This document shows, piece by piece, positions 16,214 to 25,403 of a DNA stretch of 64,000 bases (position 1 is the stretch's first letter; every line of letters begins with the position of its first letter). Position numbers and translations under genes: made by a program. A model generated the notes under the pieces. That model saw only the letters and a program-made list of their open reading frames with translations, was not told the DNA's origin and ran no database searches. Source of the stretch: Verrucomicrobiia bacterium DG1235 (GTDB taxonomy: Bacteria; Verrucomicrobiota; Verrucomicrobiia; Opitutales; Opitutaceae); contig DS990592.1 of assembly GCA_000155695.1 (NCBI GenBank), forward strand, positions 2,589,973 to 2,653,972. The letters run 5' to 3'.

Positions 16214-18688
16214 ATGAAACCTGTATCGAATCTACCAACGTTGAGCATCGCAGCTCTCCTTGCTGCTAGCTCAAGCACGGCCTTTGGCCAAGCCGGCTCC
16301 ACGCCGGCCTCCGACGAGATCTACGAACTCGAAGGAATCACAGTAACTCCACTTGAGGAATTCTCAAATCGGGCGATCTACGGTGAAACACCAGTAGCCT
16401 TTTCCGAACTCAGCAAGGATGACCTTGACCGCTACCTAGCGTCTCAAGAAATCCCGATGGCCCTCAACTACACTCCATCGGTGTACTCCACTAACCAAGG
16501 TGGCGGCGCCGGAGACGCTCGCATAAACATTCGCGGCTTCGACCAACGCAACGTCGCCGTTATGATCAACGGCGTCCCCGTGAACGACATGGAAAACGGC
16601 TGGGTCTATTGGTCCAACTGGGACGGCATCGGCGACATCGCCTCTTCCGTCCAAGTACAACGCGGCATTTCAAACCTCGATCTCGCGGTTCCATCGATCG
16701 GTGGCACGCTCAACATCATGACGGATCCAGCTGCCAAGGATAAAGGCGGCATGGTGAAGCAAGAATTCGGCTCCGACGGCTTCTCTAAGACTACCGTTAT
16801 CGGTCACACGGGCCTCATCAACGACAAGTTCGCCGCCTCAGCCGCCATCGCTCGCAAAATGAGCGGTGGATACGTAGACGGCGTTTGGGCCGACGCCTGG
16901 AGCTGGTATCTCGGAGCTTCCTACAAGCTCAACGAAGCGAACACCATCGAGTTCTACGGCTTCGGAGCGCCACAGCGACACGGACAAAACCTCTACGCTC
17001 GCAACATCGGCACCTACAGCGAAAGCTTTGCTCTCGGTCTCTCCGACTACGACCCCGCCGCTTTGGACCGCTACTACGAGCGTGGCTACGCTTACAACGA
17101 AACGTGGAACTACGTCGACGCCTCATACTCGGAGCCGCAGGCCGACCACCACGGCATCGGCCCACGCCGCTTCGAAGGCTACATAAACGAGCGCGAAAAC
17201 TTCTACGATAAACCACAGGTAAGCGCGAATTGGTACTTCCGCCCAGAAGACAGCCAATGGTCCTGGGACAACGTCCTCTACTACTCTGGCGGCGAAGGCG
17301 GCGGTACCGGAACCTACGGATCCGTTTCACGCGTTTCCGACTCAGGCGGATACTTCCATCGCAATCGCGACTGGGATGCAGAAATCGCCCAGAACCGCGC
17401 CAACCTCGACAGCACAGGCCGTGCAGAGTCCACCGGCATTCTCCGCAACTCGCGCAACAACCAGTACACCATCGGTCTCATCTCGAAAGCCACCTACGAA
17501 GCATCCGAAAACTGGTCTACCTCATTCGGCGTTGATTGGCGCACAGCCGAAATTCAACACTTCCGCGAAGTACGCGACCTCCTCGGCGGCGACTACTACC
17601 TTTACAATGGTCAGCAAAAGACCCTCGGAGGCGTCATCGCCTACAACAACACCAACACCGTCGACTGGCTCGGCGGCTTCTGGCAGGCAGCCTACGAAAA
17701 GGACCAGTTCTCCGGCTTCGGCATGATCGGGCTGTCGCAGATCTCCTACAGCTTCAAGGACTACTTCAAGGAGCTCAGCCCAGGACGTTACTACGAAATC
17801 GATTCCGACACCTTCGACGGCATGCAAATCAAGCTAGGTGGTCGCTACGACATCAACGAAACCACAAGCATGTACGCAAACTTCGGATACGTTGAGAAGG
17901 TACCAATCTTCGACACCGTTATCGACGACGGATCCGGCCAGGCATACGTCAATCCTCCCAACGAAGTATTCGTTAACGTCGAAGTTGGCGTCAACTACAC
18001 CAATGAAGACGGCACCTTCCTCCTTGGAGCCAACTTCTACAATACAGATTGGTCAGACCGCGCATTCGGCGAGTACGTTTCACTCTTCGATGCCTACGTC
18101 AACCTCAGCGGCGTAGACCAACGCCACCGCGGCTTCGAGTTCGAAGGCACTTACTACTTCAATAAGCAGCTAAAACTCGACGCCACTCTCGCGCTGAACA
18201 ACTGGAAATACACCAACGACGTCACAGCCAAATACGATCCGGACAATGACCCAGCCACGGCCATTGACTTCGACCTCTACATAGCGGGAATTAAAGTTGG
18301 CGACGCGCCGCAGACGCAGTTCACCACCAGTCTCACGTACATGCCGCAGACCGGCATGAACTTCACCGCTCGCATGCGCCACAATCAGGACAACTACGCT
18401 GGCTTCGATCCACTCGGACGCACAGACCCAACGGACCGCACCCAGAGCTGGAAAGCTCCTGACCACACCGTGTTTGACCTCCACGCGAACTGGGCCATCC
18501 AGAGCAACACCGACATCCAATACGAACTCTTCGCGAGCGTTCTCAACGTGTTCGACGAAAAGTACATCCAGGACGCTATCGACAACGACAGCTTTAACAG
18601 CTTCGACGGCGACCACGACGCCGACGACGCCGCGGTACACTTCGGCGCCCCACGACGCATCAACGCAGGCGTCAGGCTGACATTCTAG
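16214..18688 (+). CDS. TonB-dependent receptor
   Basis: The 824-residue outer-membrane receptor has a signal peptide (about 1-25, ends TAFGQA). A TonB-box-like segment, YELEGITVTPLEE, follows. The plug (about 55-170) contains INIRGFDQRNVAVMINGVPV and the NGWVYWSNWDGIGD segment found in Fe/sugar receptors. A barrel follows and ends in RINAGVRLTF, with the terminal aromatic residue typical of outer-membrane proteins. It is only distantly related to the receptor at 10979. It follows a GH16 gene on the same strand after 263 bp and is closed by a strong terminator. It may import glucan fragments, but the sequence does not define the substrate. Confidence 0.92.
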   Translation: MKPVSNLPTLSIAALLAASSSTAFGQAGSTPASDEIYELEGITVTPLEEFSNRAIYGETPVAFSELSKDDLDRYLASQEIPMALNYTPSVYSTNQGGGAGDARINIRGFDQRNVAVMINGVPVNDMENGWVYWSNWDGIGDIASSVQVQRGISNLDLAVPSIGGTLNIMTDPAAKDKGGMVKQEFGSDGFSKTTVIGHTGLINDKFAASAAIARKMSGGYVDGVWADAWSWYLGASYKLNEANTIEFYGFGAPQRHGQNLYARNIGTYSESFALGLSDYDPAALDRYYERGYAYNETWNYVDASYSEPQADHHGIGPRRFEGYINERENFYDKPQVSANWYFRPEDSQWSWDNVLYYSGGEGGGTGTYGSVSRVSDSGGYFHRNRDWDAEIAQNRANLDSTGRAESTGILRNSRNNQYTIGLISKATYEASENWSTSFGVDWRTAEIQHFREVRDLLGGDYYLYNGQQKTLGGVIAYNNTNTVDWLGGFWQAAYEKDQFSGFGMIGLSQISYSFKDYFKELSPGRYYEIDSDTFDGMQIKLGGRYDINETTSMYANFGYVEKVPIFDTVIDDGSGQAYVNPPNEVFVNVEVGVNYTNEDGTFLLGANFYNTDWSDRAFGEYVSLFDAYVNLSGVDQRHRGFEFEGTYYFNKQLKLDATLALNNWKYTNDVTAKYDPDNDPATAIDFDLYIAGIKVGDAPQTQFTTSLTYMPQTGMNFTARMRHNQDNYAGFDPLGRTDPTDRTQSWKAPDHTVFDLHANWAIQSNTDIQYELFASVLNVFDEKYIQDAIDNDSFNSFDGDHDADDAAVHFGAPRRINAGVRLTF

Positions 18689-18729
18689 TCGCGAGTATAA
18701 CTCTCCGATCTGAGTTTATTCAAAAAATC

Positions 18730-18762
18730 AAGACGCTACGCTTCTACAGCGTAGCGTCTTTT
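18730..18762 (+). terminator. Strong terminator after the TonB receptor
   Basis: A perfect 12-bp stem (18730-18741 with 18749-18760) and a 7-nt loop are followed by Ts. Because the arms start with AA and end with TT, it may work in both directions between the convergent genes. Confidence 0.85.
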
Positions 18763-18807
18763 CGTTTACCCCCGCAGCCCCAAACCGGGACCCCGAAGGG
18801 TACCGGC

Positions 18808-19275
18808 CTAGTCCATCACCGCGAACGGCAACATGTCAGGTTCTACGAGCCATTCAAAATCGTCGTAGGACATCCGGATCAGCTCCGTATGCGTCCCAGC
18901 CGAGAAGTAGATGTACTCGTCCTCAGCCAGTTCAGGAGCCACGTAAACCTTCAAACCGTACAGATTTCCAAACGGCGGGATCGCTCCCAAATCGCAGCCG
19001 GGGAACTTGTCCACGAAGTCCTCCTCGCTCGCTAGCGTTACATTTTTAGAGCCGACTATTTCAGCTAAAAAACCGAGATCGATGTGCTCGGACGCCGGCA
19101 ACACCGCCATCACTAAGTCATCGTCCAGCTTGACAACAACCGTCTTCGCCAAGTCCCACCCAGACACGTGGGCTCTCGCAGCCACCTCTTGGGCAGTATA
19201 TGCAGGCGAATGACTGATTCTCTGATACTTGATTCGATGAAGATCCAAGTACTCTGTTATTCGAGCGATAGGCAT
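18808..19275 (-). CDS. YbaK/ProX-type aminoacyl-tRNA deacylase
   Basis: The 155-residue protein belongs to the YbaK/EbsC family, which hydrolyses misacylated tRNAs (for example Cys- or Ala-tRNAPro). Family features are the conserved lysine in LAKTVVVKLD, the mid segment MAVLPASEHIDL and the loop GCDLGAIPPFGN that shapes the binding pocket. The start is set at ATG 19275 rather than the GTG at 19284. The GTG overlaps a near-perfect Shine-Dalgarno (AAGGAGGTGA) placed 5 nt before the ATG. It lies alone between convergent and unrelated genes. Which tRNA is edited cannot be told. Confidence 0.88.
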   Translation of the reverse strand: MPIARITEYLDLHRIKYQRISHSPAYTAQEVAARAHVSGWDLAKTVVVKLDDDLVMAVLPASEHIDLGFLAEIVGSKNVTLASEEDFVDKFPGCDLGAIPPFGNLYGLKVYVAPELAEDEYIYFSAGTHTELIRMSYDDFEWLVEPDMLPFAVMD

Positions 19276-19280
19276 AACGC

Positions 19281-19290
19281 TCACCTCCTT
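19281..19290 (-). promoter_or_regulatory. Consensus Shine-Dalgarno deciding the YbaK start
   Basis: On the minus strand this reads AAGGAGGTGA, a full complement to the 16S 3' end. It stands 5 nt before the ATG at 19275. Most other genes in the window have weak ribosome sites, so this one is exceptional. Confidence 0.8.
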
Positions 19291-19552
19291 TTGATCGGGT
19301 TGAAGACTCTCGTCCCTACCAAAGAATCCTGGAGGTCAAGAGCCACGCCTTTGGGGCATGTAGTGGGGTAATATATTCCGAGTTCCTTATAAAAACGCCG
19401 GCGTCGTAGCTTAGTAGCGCGCCGTCAGCGGCGATGCATTTAACTGTACAAAAAACACCCCCAAAGTCGAGCTAGCGCGCCCTCCTCGCTGCAAGAATTT
19501 TATAAGGTGCGAACCCCTAGTAGGTTATCTACTATGCAAATCAGTCGAAGCG
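19291..19552. other. Spacer with an inverted CCTTATAA pair
   Basis: No gene is visible. CCTTATAA (19385-19392) and TTATAAGG (19500-19507) form a distant inverted pair. The second extends to the operator-like right half (TTCGCACCTTATAA read on the minus strand), but the left half is missing. It may be an unrelated promoter element or a degenerate regulatory site. Confidence 0.3.
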
Positions 19553-21133
19553 CTAATCGCATCCCATACGGATTCTCACCAGAATCGAATCGAGCATTTC
19601 CGACGGCAAATAATGGCGACGCGTTTCATACCAGCCATCGCCAAAAGCGTCCCCGTCAACAACCAGCGAGCTCACGCCTGACATATCCAGCACGCTCTGC
19701 CAAAGCGCGCCATTCGTCGAATACTCGATCGCATAGGAAATCTCCGCGTCTCCCACGATCAACTCATGCTCGACATAAATCCGCTCCTCCCCAGCAAACA
19801 ACTCATCGCCCACGCGCAAGCCCGTCCAGTCCGCCACCTGCGGGTTCGTTCCCAGCAAATACTCGATCGCAAGCTCGAAACCATCCGCATCCTCGTCGAA
19901 ACAAGGATCCGCGAAAACGCCCAAAAGCCCCGTCGCCTTAACCCACTCTCCAAACCGCTGAGACAAGACCGCCACCTCGTACGGCTCCCGCAAGCTGCGG
20001 TTTCCCCTATCCCCTCCAAATCGATTCCAGCCAGATTGAGCCGGCTCCGCATTCGCCTCCAGCGCATAAAGAGCCCCGTCATAGCAGCCGAAGAGGAGCC
20101 GCCCCAGTTGATCAATCACAGGCGAAGAGTCGATGTAGTCCAAAACCAAATACTCCCAAACAATCTCTCCCGTATCGTCCAAAACGTTGATACCGCTCAC
20201 TCCGTTTCCGAGATAGCTTCCCACATAAACCCGTCCCTCGTCATCCACAGCTGGCGTGGAATAAAAAACGTCTCCCACAAAGCTCTCCCACAGCAGAACA
20301 CCAAATGCATCAACCGCATAAACATAGCCGCTCCGGCTCGCGAAAATCACCTCGCCGTCGTTTCCCAAGACTACCCCCGTATCCACCTTCCCATACGCCT
20401 CGAACTCCCATATCAAATCGCCATCCTCGTCGACCGCATAGCAATACCCATCGCCTCCGCCAAAGTAGACTTCATTGTCATCTCCAATAGATATCGCTCC
20501 AGCAATTCGCTGATCCTCCGGGTCCTCGGTCGTCCGTGTCGCAAACTCCCACAACAAGTCGCCATCCTCAGAAAACGAATACAACACCCCATCATATCCA
20601 CCCACGTGTATATTTCCGCTTTCAGAAACCGCCGGAGACGAGTCAAGCTCCGCACCTACATAGAACGACCAACGCAAGACCCCAGAAGGATCCACCGAAT
20701 AGAAAAAGCCATCAGAAGACCCAAAATAAAGGTTCCCCGAAGCATCGAGAGCCGGCGAGGAGACAATCAGGTTACCCGTCTGAAAATCCCAAAGCTTCGC
20801 TCCGTTCACCGTCGACACGGCATACATCTTGTCATCCCAAGACCCCACATACACCGCGCTCTCGTCATGGCTCAAGGTCGGCGACGAGTCTACCCAGTCC
20901 CCCGTTTCGAAGACCCACTTCTGAGTTCCGTCAGGATTGACCGCATAGACCTTGCTATCGCGGCTGCCCACATACACCGCGCCATCGGCACCTACCGCCG
21001 GCGCTCCGAAAATCGAGCCCACAGTCTGGAAACTCCAGACCTCGTCACCCGTTTCGCCCAGCGCCACGGCGATTCCGCCGAGCGTAATCAAAAGCACAAC
21101 TATCCTACTTACTATTTTCCCACACATACGCAT
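19553..21133 (-). CDS. Exported PQQ-like beta-propeller protein
   Basis: The 526-residue protein has a signal peptide (about 1-26). At least seven propeller blades follow, of the form '..VGADGAVYVGSRDSKVYAVN', 'DESAVYVGSWDDKMYAV', 'SGNLYFGSSDGFFYSV' and so on (about 30-365). The repeat resembles BamB/PQQ-dependent enzymes, but no PQQ-binding catalytic residues are evident. A TSP3-like acidic motif, FDEDADGFELAIEYLLGTNP (about 415-434), and a beta-rich tail follow. The same kind of motif ends the GH16 protein at 14130. It is the last of three genes on this strand; its ATG directly follows the stop of the sensor kinase gene. A scaffold or ligand-sensing role with the kinase is inference. Confidence 0.85.
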   Translation of the reverse strand: MRMCGKIVSRIVVLLITLGGIAVALGETGDEVWSFQTVGSIFGAPAVGADGAVYVGSRDSKVYAVNPDGTQKWVFETGDWVDSSPTLSHDESAVYVGSWDDKMYAVSTVNGAKLWDFQTGNLIVSSPALDASGNLYFGSSDGFFYSVDPSGVLRWSFYVGAELDSSPAVSESGNIHVGGYDGVLYSFSEDGDLLWEFATRTTEDPEDQRIAGAISIGDDNEVYFGGGDGYCYAVDEDGDLIWEFEAYGKVDTGVVLGNDGEVIFASRSGYVYAVDAFGVLLWESFVGDVFYSTPAVDDEGRVYVGSYLGNGVSGINVLDDTGEIVWEYLVLDYIDSSPVIDQLGRLLFGCYDGALYALEANAEPAQSGWNRFGGDRGNRSLREPYEVAVLSQRFGEWVKATGLLGVFADPCFDEDADGFELAIEYLLGTNPQVADWTGLRVGDELFAGEERIYVEHELIVGDAEISYAIEYSTNGALWQSVLDMSGVSSLVVDGDAFGDGWYETRRHYLPSEMLDSILVRIRMGCD

Positions 21134-22576
21134 TCACTCCCTACCTTCCTTCGCTTCGCGTGTGGGAAAGCGAAACTCAAAAACTGCCCCTTTTTCCAGA
21201 GTATCAACAAGCTGAATACTCCCTCCTAAATGACGAGCCAGCTGAGCGCTAATCGCGAGGCCGATTCCCGCCCCGCCCGACTTGCCACTCGTCACCGGAG
21301 CAAAAAGCCTATTCTTCAACTCGTCCGGCACACCTCGACCATTATCCTCGACGCGCAAAACTACGAAATCGTTTTCGAAAGATATCAGTGCCCGAATACG
21401 ACCGCTCTCACCGACCGCCTCAAACGCATTCTTCAACAAATTAGTCGCGACTAAAAGAGCGATGCTGCTCACCCCGCTATCTAGCTCGACCCCGCCTTCT
21501 CCAGAAACAGAAAAAGCGATATCCCTTTCCTCTGCCTCTTCCTCGAATCGCGACTCGAGCTCCCGCAAAAATTCGCCCGACTGCACCTCATAGCTAAGCC
21601 CCGTACTCGCGTCCTGCAGCACGGAAATCACCTCCTCCACCATGCGCTGCATCCGCTCCGCAGCTTGGCTCGCACCCTTCCACTCGTCCTCGCCCACCGC
21701 CGCTTCTCCAGTTTGCCGAGCGCTCACCACCTGACGCAGTCCAGCCAAAGGATTCTTCAAGCCATGTATCAAGTGCGCCGTTACAGAGCCAACCGCGGAC
21801 GTGCGAGCCAGCATCGCCAACTCAGCATTTACCTTCTTCAATCGCTCAGCCTGCCCCACCACTCGAGCATTCACCTCTGTCAAACGCCGCCAGGCCACCC
21901 AGAAAAGCGAAAGAATCGCCACTCCGCCAAGCCCAATAGCGACGCTTGCCTGCCGCGCCATTCGCGTATCTAAAACAGCGAACTCCCCTGCCAAAACGCT
22001 GCCGTCCATCAGATAGCGAGCTGTACCAAGGCGGGCCGAATCATCTCCGCTCATAAGCGGAATATAGATATCCAACACTGCGACCTGGCGATCGGAACGA
22101 AAGTCCAGTTCCACGAACTCCGACAACCATACCTCTGACGAAAAAACGGAATAGGAACGCCCTTCACCTAGCGGTCCGTTGACCACATCAGGCAAAAACT
22201 GATCAACCAACGAACTCGAAGAACTCTGGGCCAGCTCACCGCTCAACTCAAAAAACTGCACCGCAAAAACGCCTTCCAAAGACGTCGTCTCCAGAAGAGC
22301 CTCCCAGATCTGCTCATTACTCAATGTCTCAAACTCGAAGACAAACCCGGCTTCTCGCTCGGACTTCAGAATCTCGTTGTGCACCAACAAACTCAACACA
22401 TGCGAATCTACATCGAGAAGCTGTCGGCGAATATCGTTTCGCACCGAAAAACTGACCAGCGCCACAACCACCGAAAATATAAGCAATAGGCCAAGCATCG
22501 CACCTAAACCAATCCCTTTCGGTCGGCTTGATACCTCCAAACTCACTTTTGAATTAGCCTCCACTTTCTTCCGCAT
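21134..22576 (-). CDS. Sensor histidine kinase with periplasmic sensor domain
   Basis: About 480 residues. A transmembrane helix (about 22-45) is followed by a periplasmic domain (about 46-210), a second helix (about 213-235, VAIGLGGVAILSLFW), a HisKA-type segment with SVTAHLIHGLKNPLAGLR, and a HATPase domain with NLLKNAFEAVGES, DNGRGVP and GIGLAISAQLARHLGG. The organisation is NtrB-like. The start is set at ATG 22576, because the longer open frame would overlap the preceding gene by 98 bp; AAGGA lies just upstream. No response regulator adjoins it. The nearest in the window is the sigma-54 regulator at 42074. It stands between an outer-membrane barrel gene and a propeller gene. Confidence 0.88.
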   Translation of the reverse strand: MRKKVEANSKVSLEVSSRPKGIGLGAMLGLLLIFSVVVALVSFSVRNDIRRQLLDVDSHVLSLLVHNEILKSEREAGFVFEFETLSNEQIWEALLETTSLEGVFAVQFFELSGELAQSSSSSLVDQFLPDVVNGPLGEGRSYSVFSSEVWLSEFVELDFRSDRQVAVLDIYIPLMSGDDSARLGTARYLMDGSVLAGEFAVLDTRMARQASVAIGLGGVAILSLFWVAWRRLTEVNARVVGQAERLKKVNAELAMLARTSAVGSVTAHLIHGLKNPLAGLRQVVSARQTGEAAVGEDEWKGASQAAERMQRMVEEVISVLQDASTGLSYEVQSGEFLRELESRFEEEAEERDIAFSVSGEGGVELDSGVSSIALLVATNLLKNAFEAVGESGRIRALISFENDFVVLRVEDNGRGVPDELKNRLFAPVTSGKSGGAGIGLAISAQLARHLGGSIQLVDTLEKGAVFEFRFPTREAKEGRE

Positions 22577-22613
22577 TTTCCTTGCAAAAATCCTATACCT
22601 TTCACGTCCAACT

Positions 22614-23852
22614 TCAAGACCCGCCTGCTCCCGCAAGACTAAGGCCGATGAAAACGCTTGTTCCGTCGTACGAAAGACCCGCTGCATTAGATTCCTTATC
22701 AGAATCCTCAAACCGCGCCAAAAAAACTAATCTTGAGCTCAACGGACGCTTTGCCTCAAAACTCCATCGCCAGGATTCATCCCCGCGCGTCTCCTCAGAA
22801 AACGCCGCATTGAGTCTCGAATCGTAATCCGTCGATCCAAAGCTCAAGGAAAGGTCCATCTCCCAATTCCGCCATAGAAGCTCAATCGATTGCCTCACCT
22901 GCAAGCGATCTCGATCGTAATAGTCGCCTACCGCATCGCTCTCCCTCTCATGCGAAACCCGAGTCTTAAGCCCACGCACCACCCCCTCTTCAAGCTCGTA
23001 ACTCCAACTCGCCTGCCACCGAACGCCAGTCAACTCTAGCAAAGGAGCATCTTGCAGAAACCCTATAGACACTCGCTCCAAACGGTCGTCATAGTTTTCC
23101 TGATACGTTTCCACCCCCAATCTGATACGATTTCGCACGGCGATGTCACCCGACCAAAACATCGAGCCTGCCACCGTCTCGTAATCTTCGTCCTCTTCGT
23201 TGTACCGAGTAAGCCCGATCTGCGACCTCCACTCCAGTTGGCCAAATCGACCCAGGTCATATCCAAGATCGATTCCTAGATCCGGCTGCCACACCCTCAC
23301 CGAAGACGCATCCGTCTCGAAATCATTCAACGTCGCGTCAAACGCCTGCTCAGAAAAAGTCCCCTCGAAAAACGTCCCGGTCTCCCAACGCTCGCCAAAC
23401 GACCACTTCGCCCCGACCTGAGCCATGGTCATGCTTTCTAGGTCTAAACCGGGTACATCAAAGAAGTATCGATACTCTCCATACAATAGAGCAAGCAGCT
23501 CCGCTCGATTCCCAACACCAGGACGAAGAGCGAAAAAATCCGCTTCTACCTGAGCAAACCCCGAATCAATCCCAGATACCTCTTCCAGCAAAACATTTTC
23601 CCGCCACCCTGCACCCATCACGATTTCGCCATCAGTGCTCCAACCCGTCATCGCTTGAATCGTGGCGAGAACATCACGCATCTCCGATAGCGATGGATCG
23701 TCAGGCAAATCGCCTCCGCTGGGAATCGTCTCGCTCTCGATTCCCAGCAGAGAATCGAGCCAGACCTCTTCATCGACCAGGGCTTCATCCTGGCTAAATA
23801 GGACCGCTGGCAGAAAACAGATTGAATAAAAAAACTTTAGAGAGAATGGCAT
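22614..23852 (-). CDS. Predicted outer-membrane beta-barrel protein
   Basis: The 412-residue protein has a signal peptide (about 1-20, FYSICFLPAVLFS). After an acidic segment, alternating amphipathic strands run to the end (for example LLYGEYRYFFDVPG, AQVGAKWSFGERW, LGIDLGYDLGRFGQLEWRSQIG, WEMDLSLSFGSTDY). This is the pattern of an outer-membrane barrel with about 14-18 strands. No specific family is recognised. It precedes the sensor kinase gene by 37 bp and probably shares its transcript. Confidence 0.6.
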   Translation of the reverse strand: MPFSLKFFYSICFLPAVLFSQDEALVDEEVWLDSLLGIESETIPSGGDLPDDPSLSEMRDVLATIQAMTGWSTDGEIVMGAGWRENVLLEEVSGIDSGFAQVEADFFALRPGVGNRAELLALLYGEYRYFFDVPGLDLESMTMAQVGAKWSFGERWETGTFFEGTFSEQAFDATLNDFETDASSVRVWQPDLGIDLGYDLGRFGQLEWRSQIGLTRYNEEDEDYETVAGSMFWSGDIAVRNRIRLGVETYQENYDDRLERVSIGFLQDAPLLELTGVRWQASWSYELEEGVVRGLKTRVSHERESDAVGDYYDRDRLQVRQSIELLWRNWEMDLSLSFGSTDYDSRLNAAFSEETRGDESWRWSFEAKRPLSSRLVFLARFEDSDKESNAAGLSYDGTSVFIGLSLAGAGGS

Positions 23853-23960
23853 CTCAAAGTATCTAAATTAAAACTACATCATTTAAGCGCGGCCGGAACC
23901 CATTCCGACCGCGCAGTCTCCTTGTTTTAACGGCTACGTCAAAAACGCGCCGGTACCTCA

Positions 23961-24869
23961 TCAGCCTTCAGGACGATTATCGCCATTCTGACCGTCCCGA
24001 GTCTCGCCAATGATTTGACGGCGACGTTCTTTGATTTCGTCGTGAAGATCCTTCATTTCGTTAAGAAGTGTCTGGCGATACTGCTCTCTCTGCTCACGCG
24101 TCATTCCCTGCATATCATCTCGAGCCGTACGGTTCTGGGTACGTACCTCGTGACGCAACTGAGCCATTTCCCTACGAAGCTCCTGAAGTTCCTCAGGAAG
24201 AGGATCTCGTTCAAAACCGGGGTTGCCACGGTTTTCGCGAATCAGCTCCCGCACCTGCGTTGCCAGCTCCTTTTGCTGAGCAATCAACTCAGCGTTCTCT
24301 TCCTTAAAACGCTCTTTAGCTGCCACTATATCTTCGCGAGTAGCATCGTCTCCCAACTCCGCCCTAATCGCTTGCCACGCTTCAGCCAATTCAGTCTTGA
24401 TCAGCTTATACTCCGCATAGAGCGCGCGAGCTTCCTCGCTCCATTCAGAATCATCAATCGCATCGCGTATTCCTTGACGAACTTCACGCATGACGGCGAC
24501 CCGCAATTCCTTGTTCGCTTCAATCTCTTCCGCATACTCCGCTTGAAACTGTTCGCGAGCTGCCTTGATCTCCTCAGCAGTCGCGCCTTCACCCGGACGA
24601 TATCCCGTGAGCCAAGCGTCGCGAATCGCTTGGAGAGATTCCTGCAGCAAAGCCACATCTTCCTGAAGGTCTTCAGGCAACCTATCCTGATTCTTTAGGA
24701 TTCTGTTCAATAGGCGATTGTCACTCCGTAACCGATTTTCAGATACAGATCCAGAGTCATTCGTTCCGTTGCTACTACCAGTGTCTACATTCTGCGCAAT
24801 CATCGGCATCGCCCAAGACAACGCCCCTACCAGTAGAGCGATGATTAATTTCTTTCCATTACTTTTCAT
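23961..24869 (-). CDS. Exported coiled-coil protein of unknown function
   Basis: About 302 residues. After a signal peptide (1-25, LIIALLVGALSWAMPMIAQ) the protein is almost entirely charged helix, rich in Glu, Arg, Gln and Ala, with repeated phrases such as ATAEEIKAAREQFQAEYAEE and ATREDIVAAKERFKEENAE. These two are internal repeats about 90 residues apart. ATG 24869 is chosen over a TTG six codons upstream because GGGAAAG precedes it. A periplasmic structural or chaperone role is possible. It is about 110 bp upstream of the barrel-kinase-propeller genes, so it may belong with them. Confidence 0.65.
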   Translation of the reverse strand: MKSNGKKLIIALLVGALSWAMPMIAQNVDTGSSNGTNDSGSVSENRLRSDNRLLNRILKNQDRLPEDLQEDVALLQESLQAIRDAWLTGYRPGEGATAEEIKAAREQFQAEYAEEIEANKELRVAVMREVRQGIRDAIDDSEWSEEARALYAEYKLIKTELAEAWQAIRAELGDDATREDIVAAKERFKEENAELIAQQKELATQVRELIRENRGNPGFERDPLPEELQELRREMAQLRHEVRTQNRTARDDMQGMTREQREQYRQTLLNEMKDLHDEIKERRRQIIGETRDGQNGDNRPEG

Positions 24870-25403
24870 AGTTCTTTCCCGTTTCAATTATTTGGTTTTG
24901 GCGACTGACCGCTTCATTGCATGGCTTGTGCCAACAGGAGAAACCACACCCTTCGCACTGATCACCAAAGACTTACAGAATTAGCCCAAAGCATCCCCTA
25001 ACAAATCCAAGGCGCAAATGGGAAATAAAGCCCAAAATTTCGCCATCACCGAATGCTTGCTTCGGGAAATAATCACCTCCCAAACATCGGTGACCTAGCC
25101 CATCGATTTATCCCCACACCCTAATTTTGGGAGCGTAGCGCCTCGTTCACTTCAGTACTTAATAGAACAATAAGGTCTCTTACACAGGGCCAATCCCCTT
25201 CTCTCAAACACCCGTAGACTGATAGGCCTATGCGACTTCGCGTATGCAAATTTATATTACTTATTCAGCCTGTTAATGATTGAACCGCATCGTGTTTTCC
25301 CCGATCTCCAAATAAGGTTCAGCACAAGATCGCCAGTTCCAACTCTCGATCAACCGCAGGCCCGATTTTCATATCCAACCTCTAATTCAAACCGCGAGCA
25401 TCT
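24870..25403. other. Divergent intergenic region
   Basis: No gene is seen over 534 bp. The region separates the coiled-coil gene (minus) from the first DUF1800 cassette (plus) and must hold promoters for both. An AT-rich stretch (25246-25280) could contribute. No clear operator or hairpin is recognised. Confidence 0.4.

Noticed and set aside
19500-19522. Fifth copy of the glucan-locus operator
   Set aside because: Only the right half (CACCTTATAA on the minus strand) is present, and no glucan gene follows, so it was not counted as a site.
19766-21229. 487-codon plus-strand frame
   Set aside because: Antisense to the propeller protein; its Arg/His/Pro-rich composition is typical of a shadow frame.
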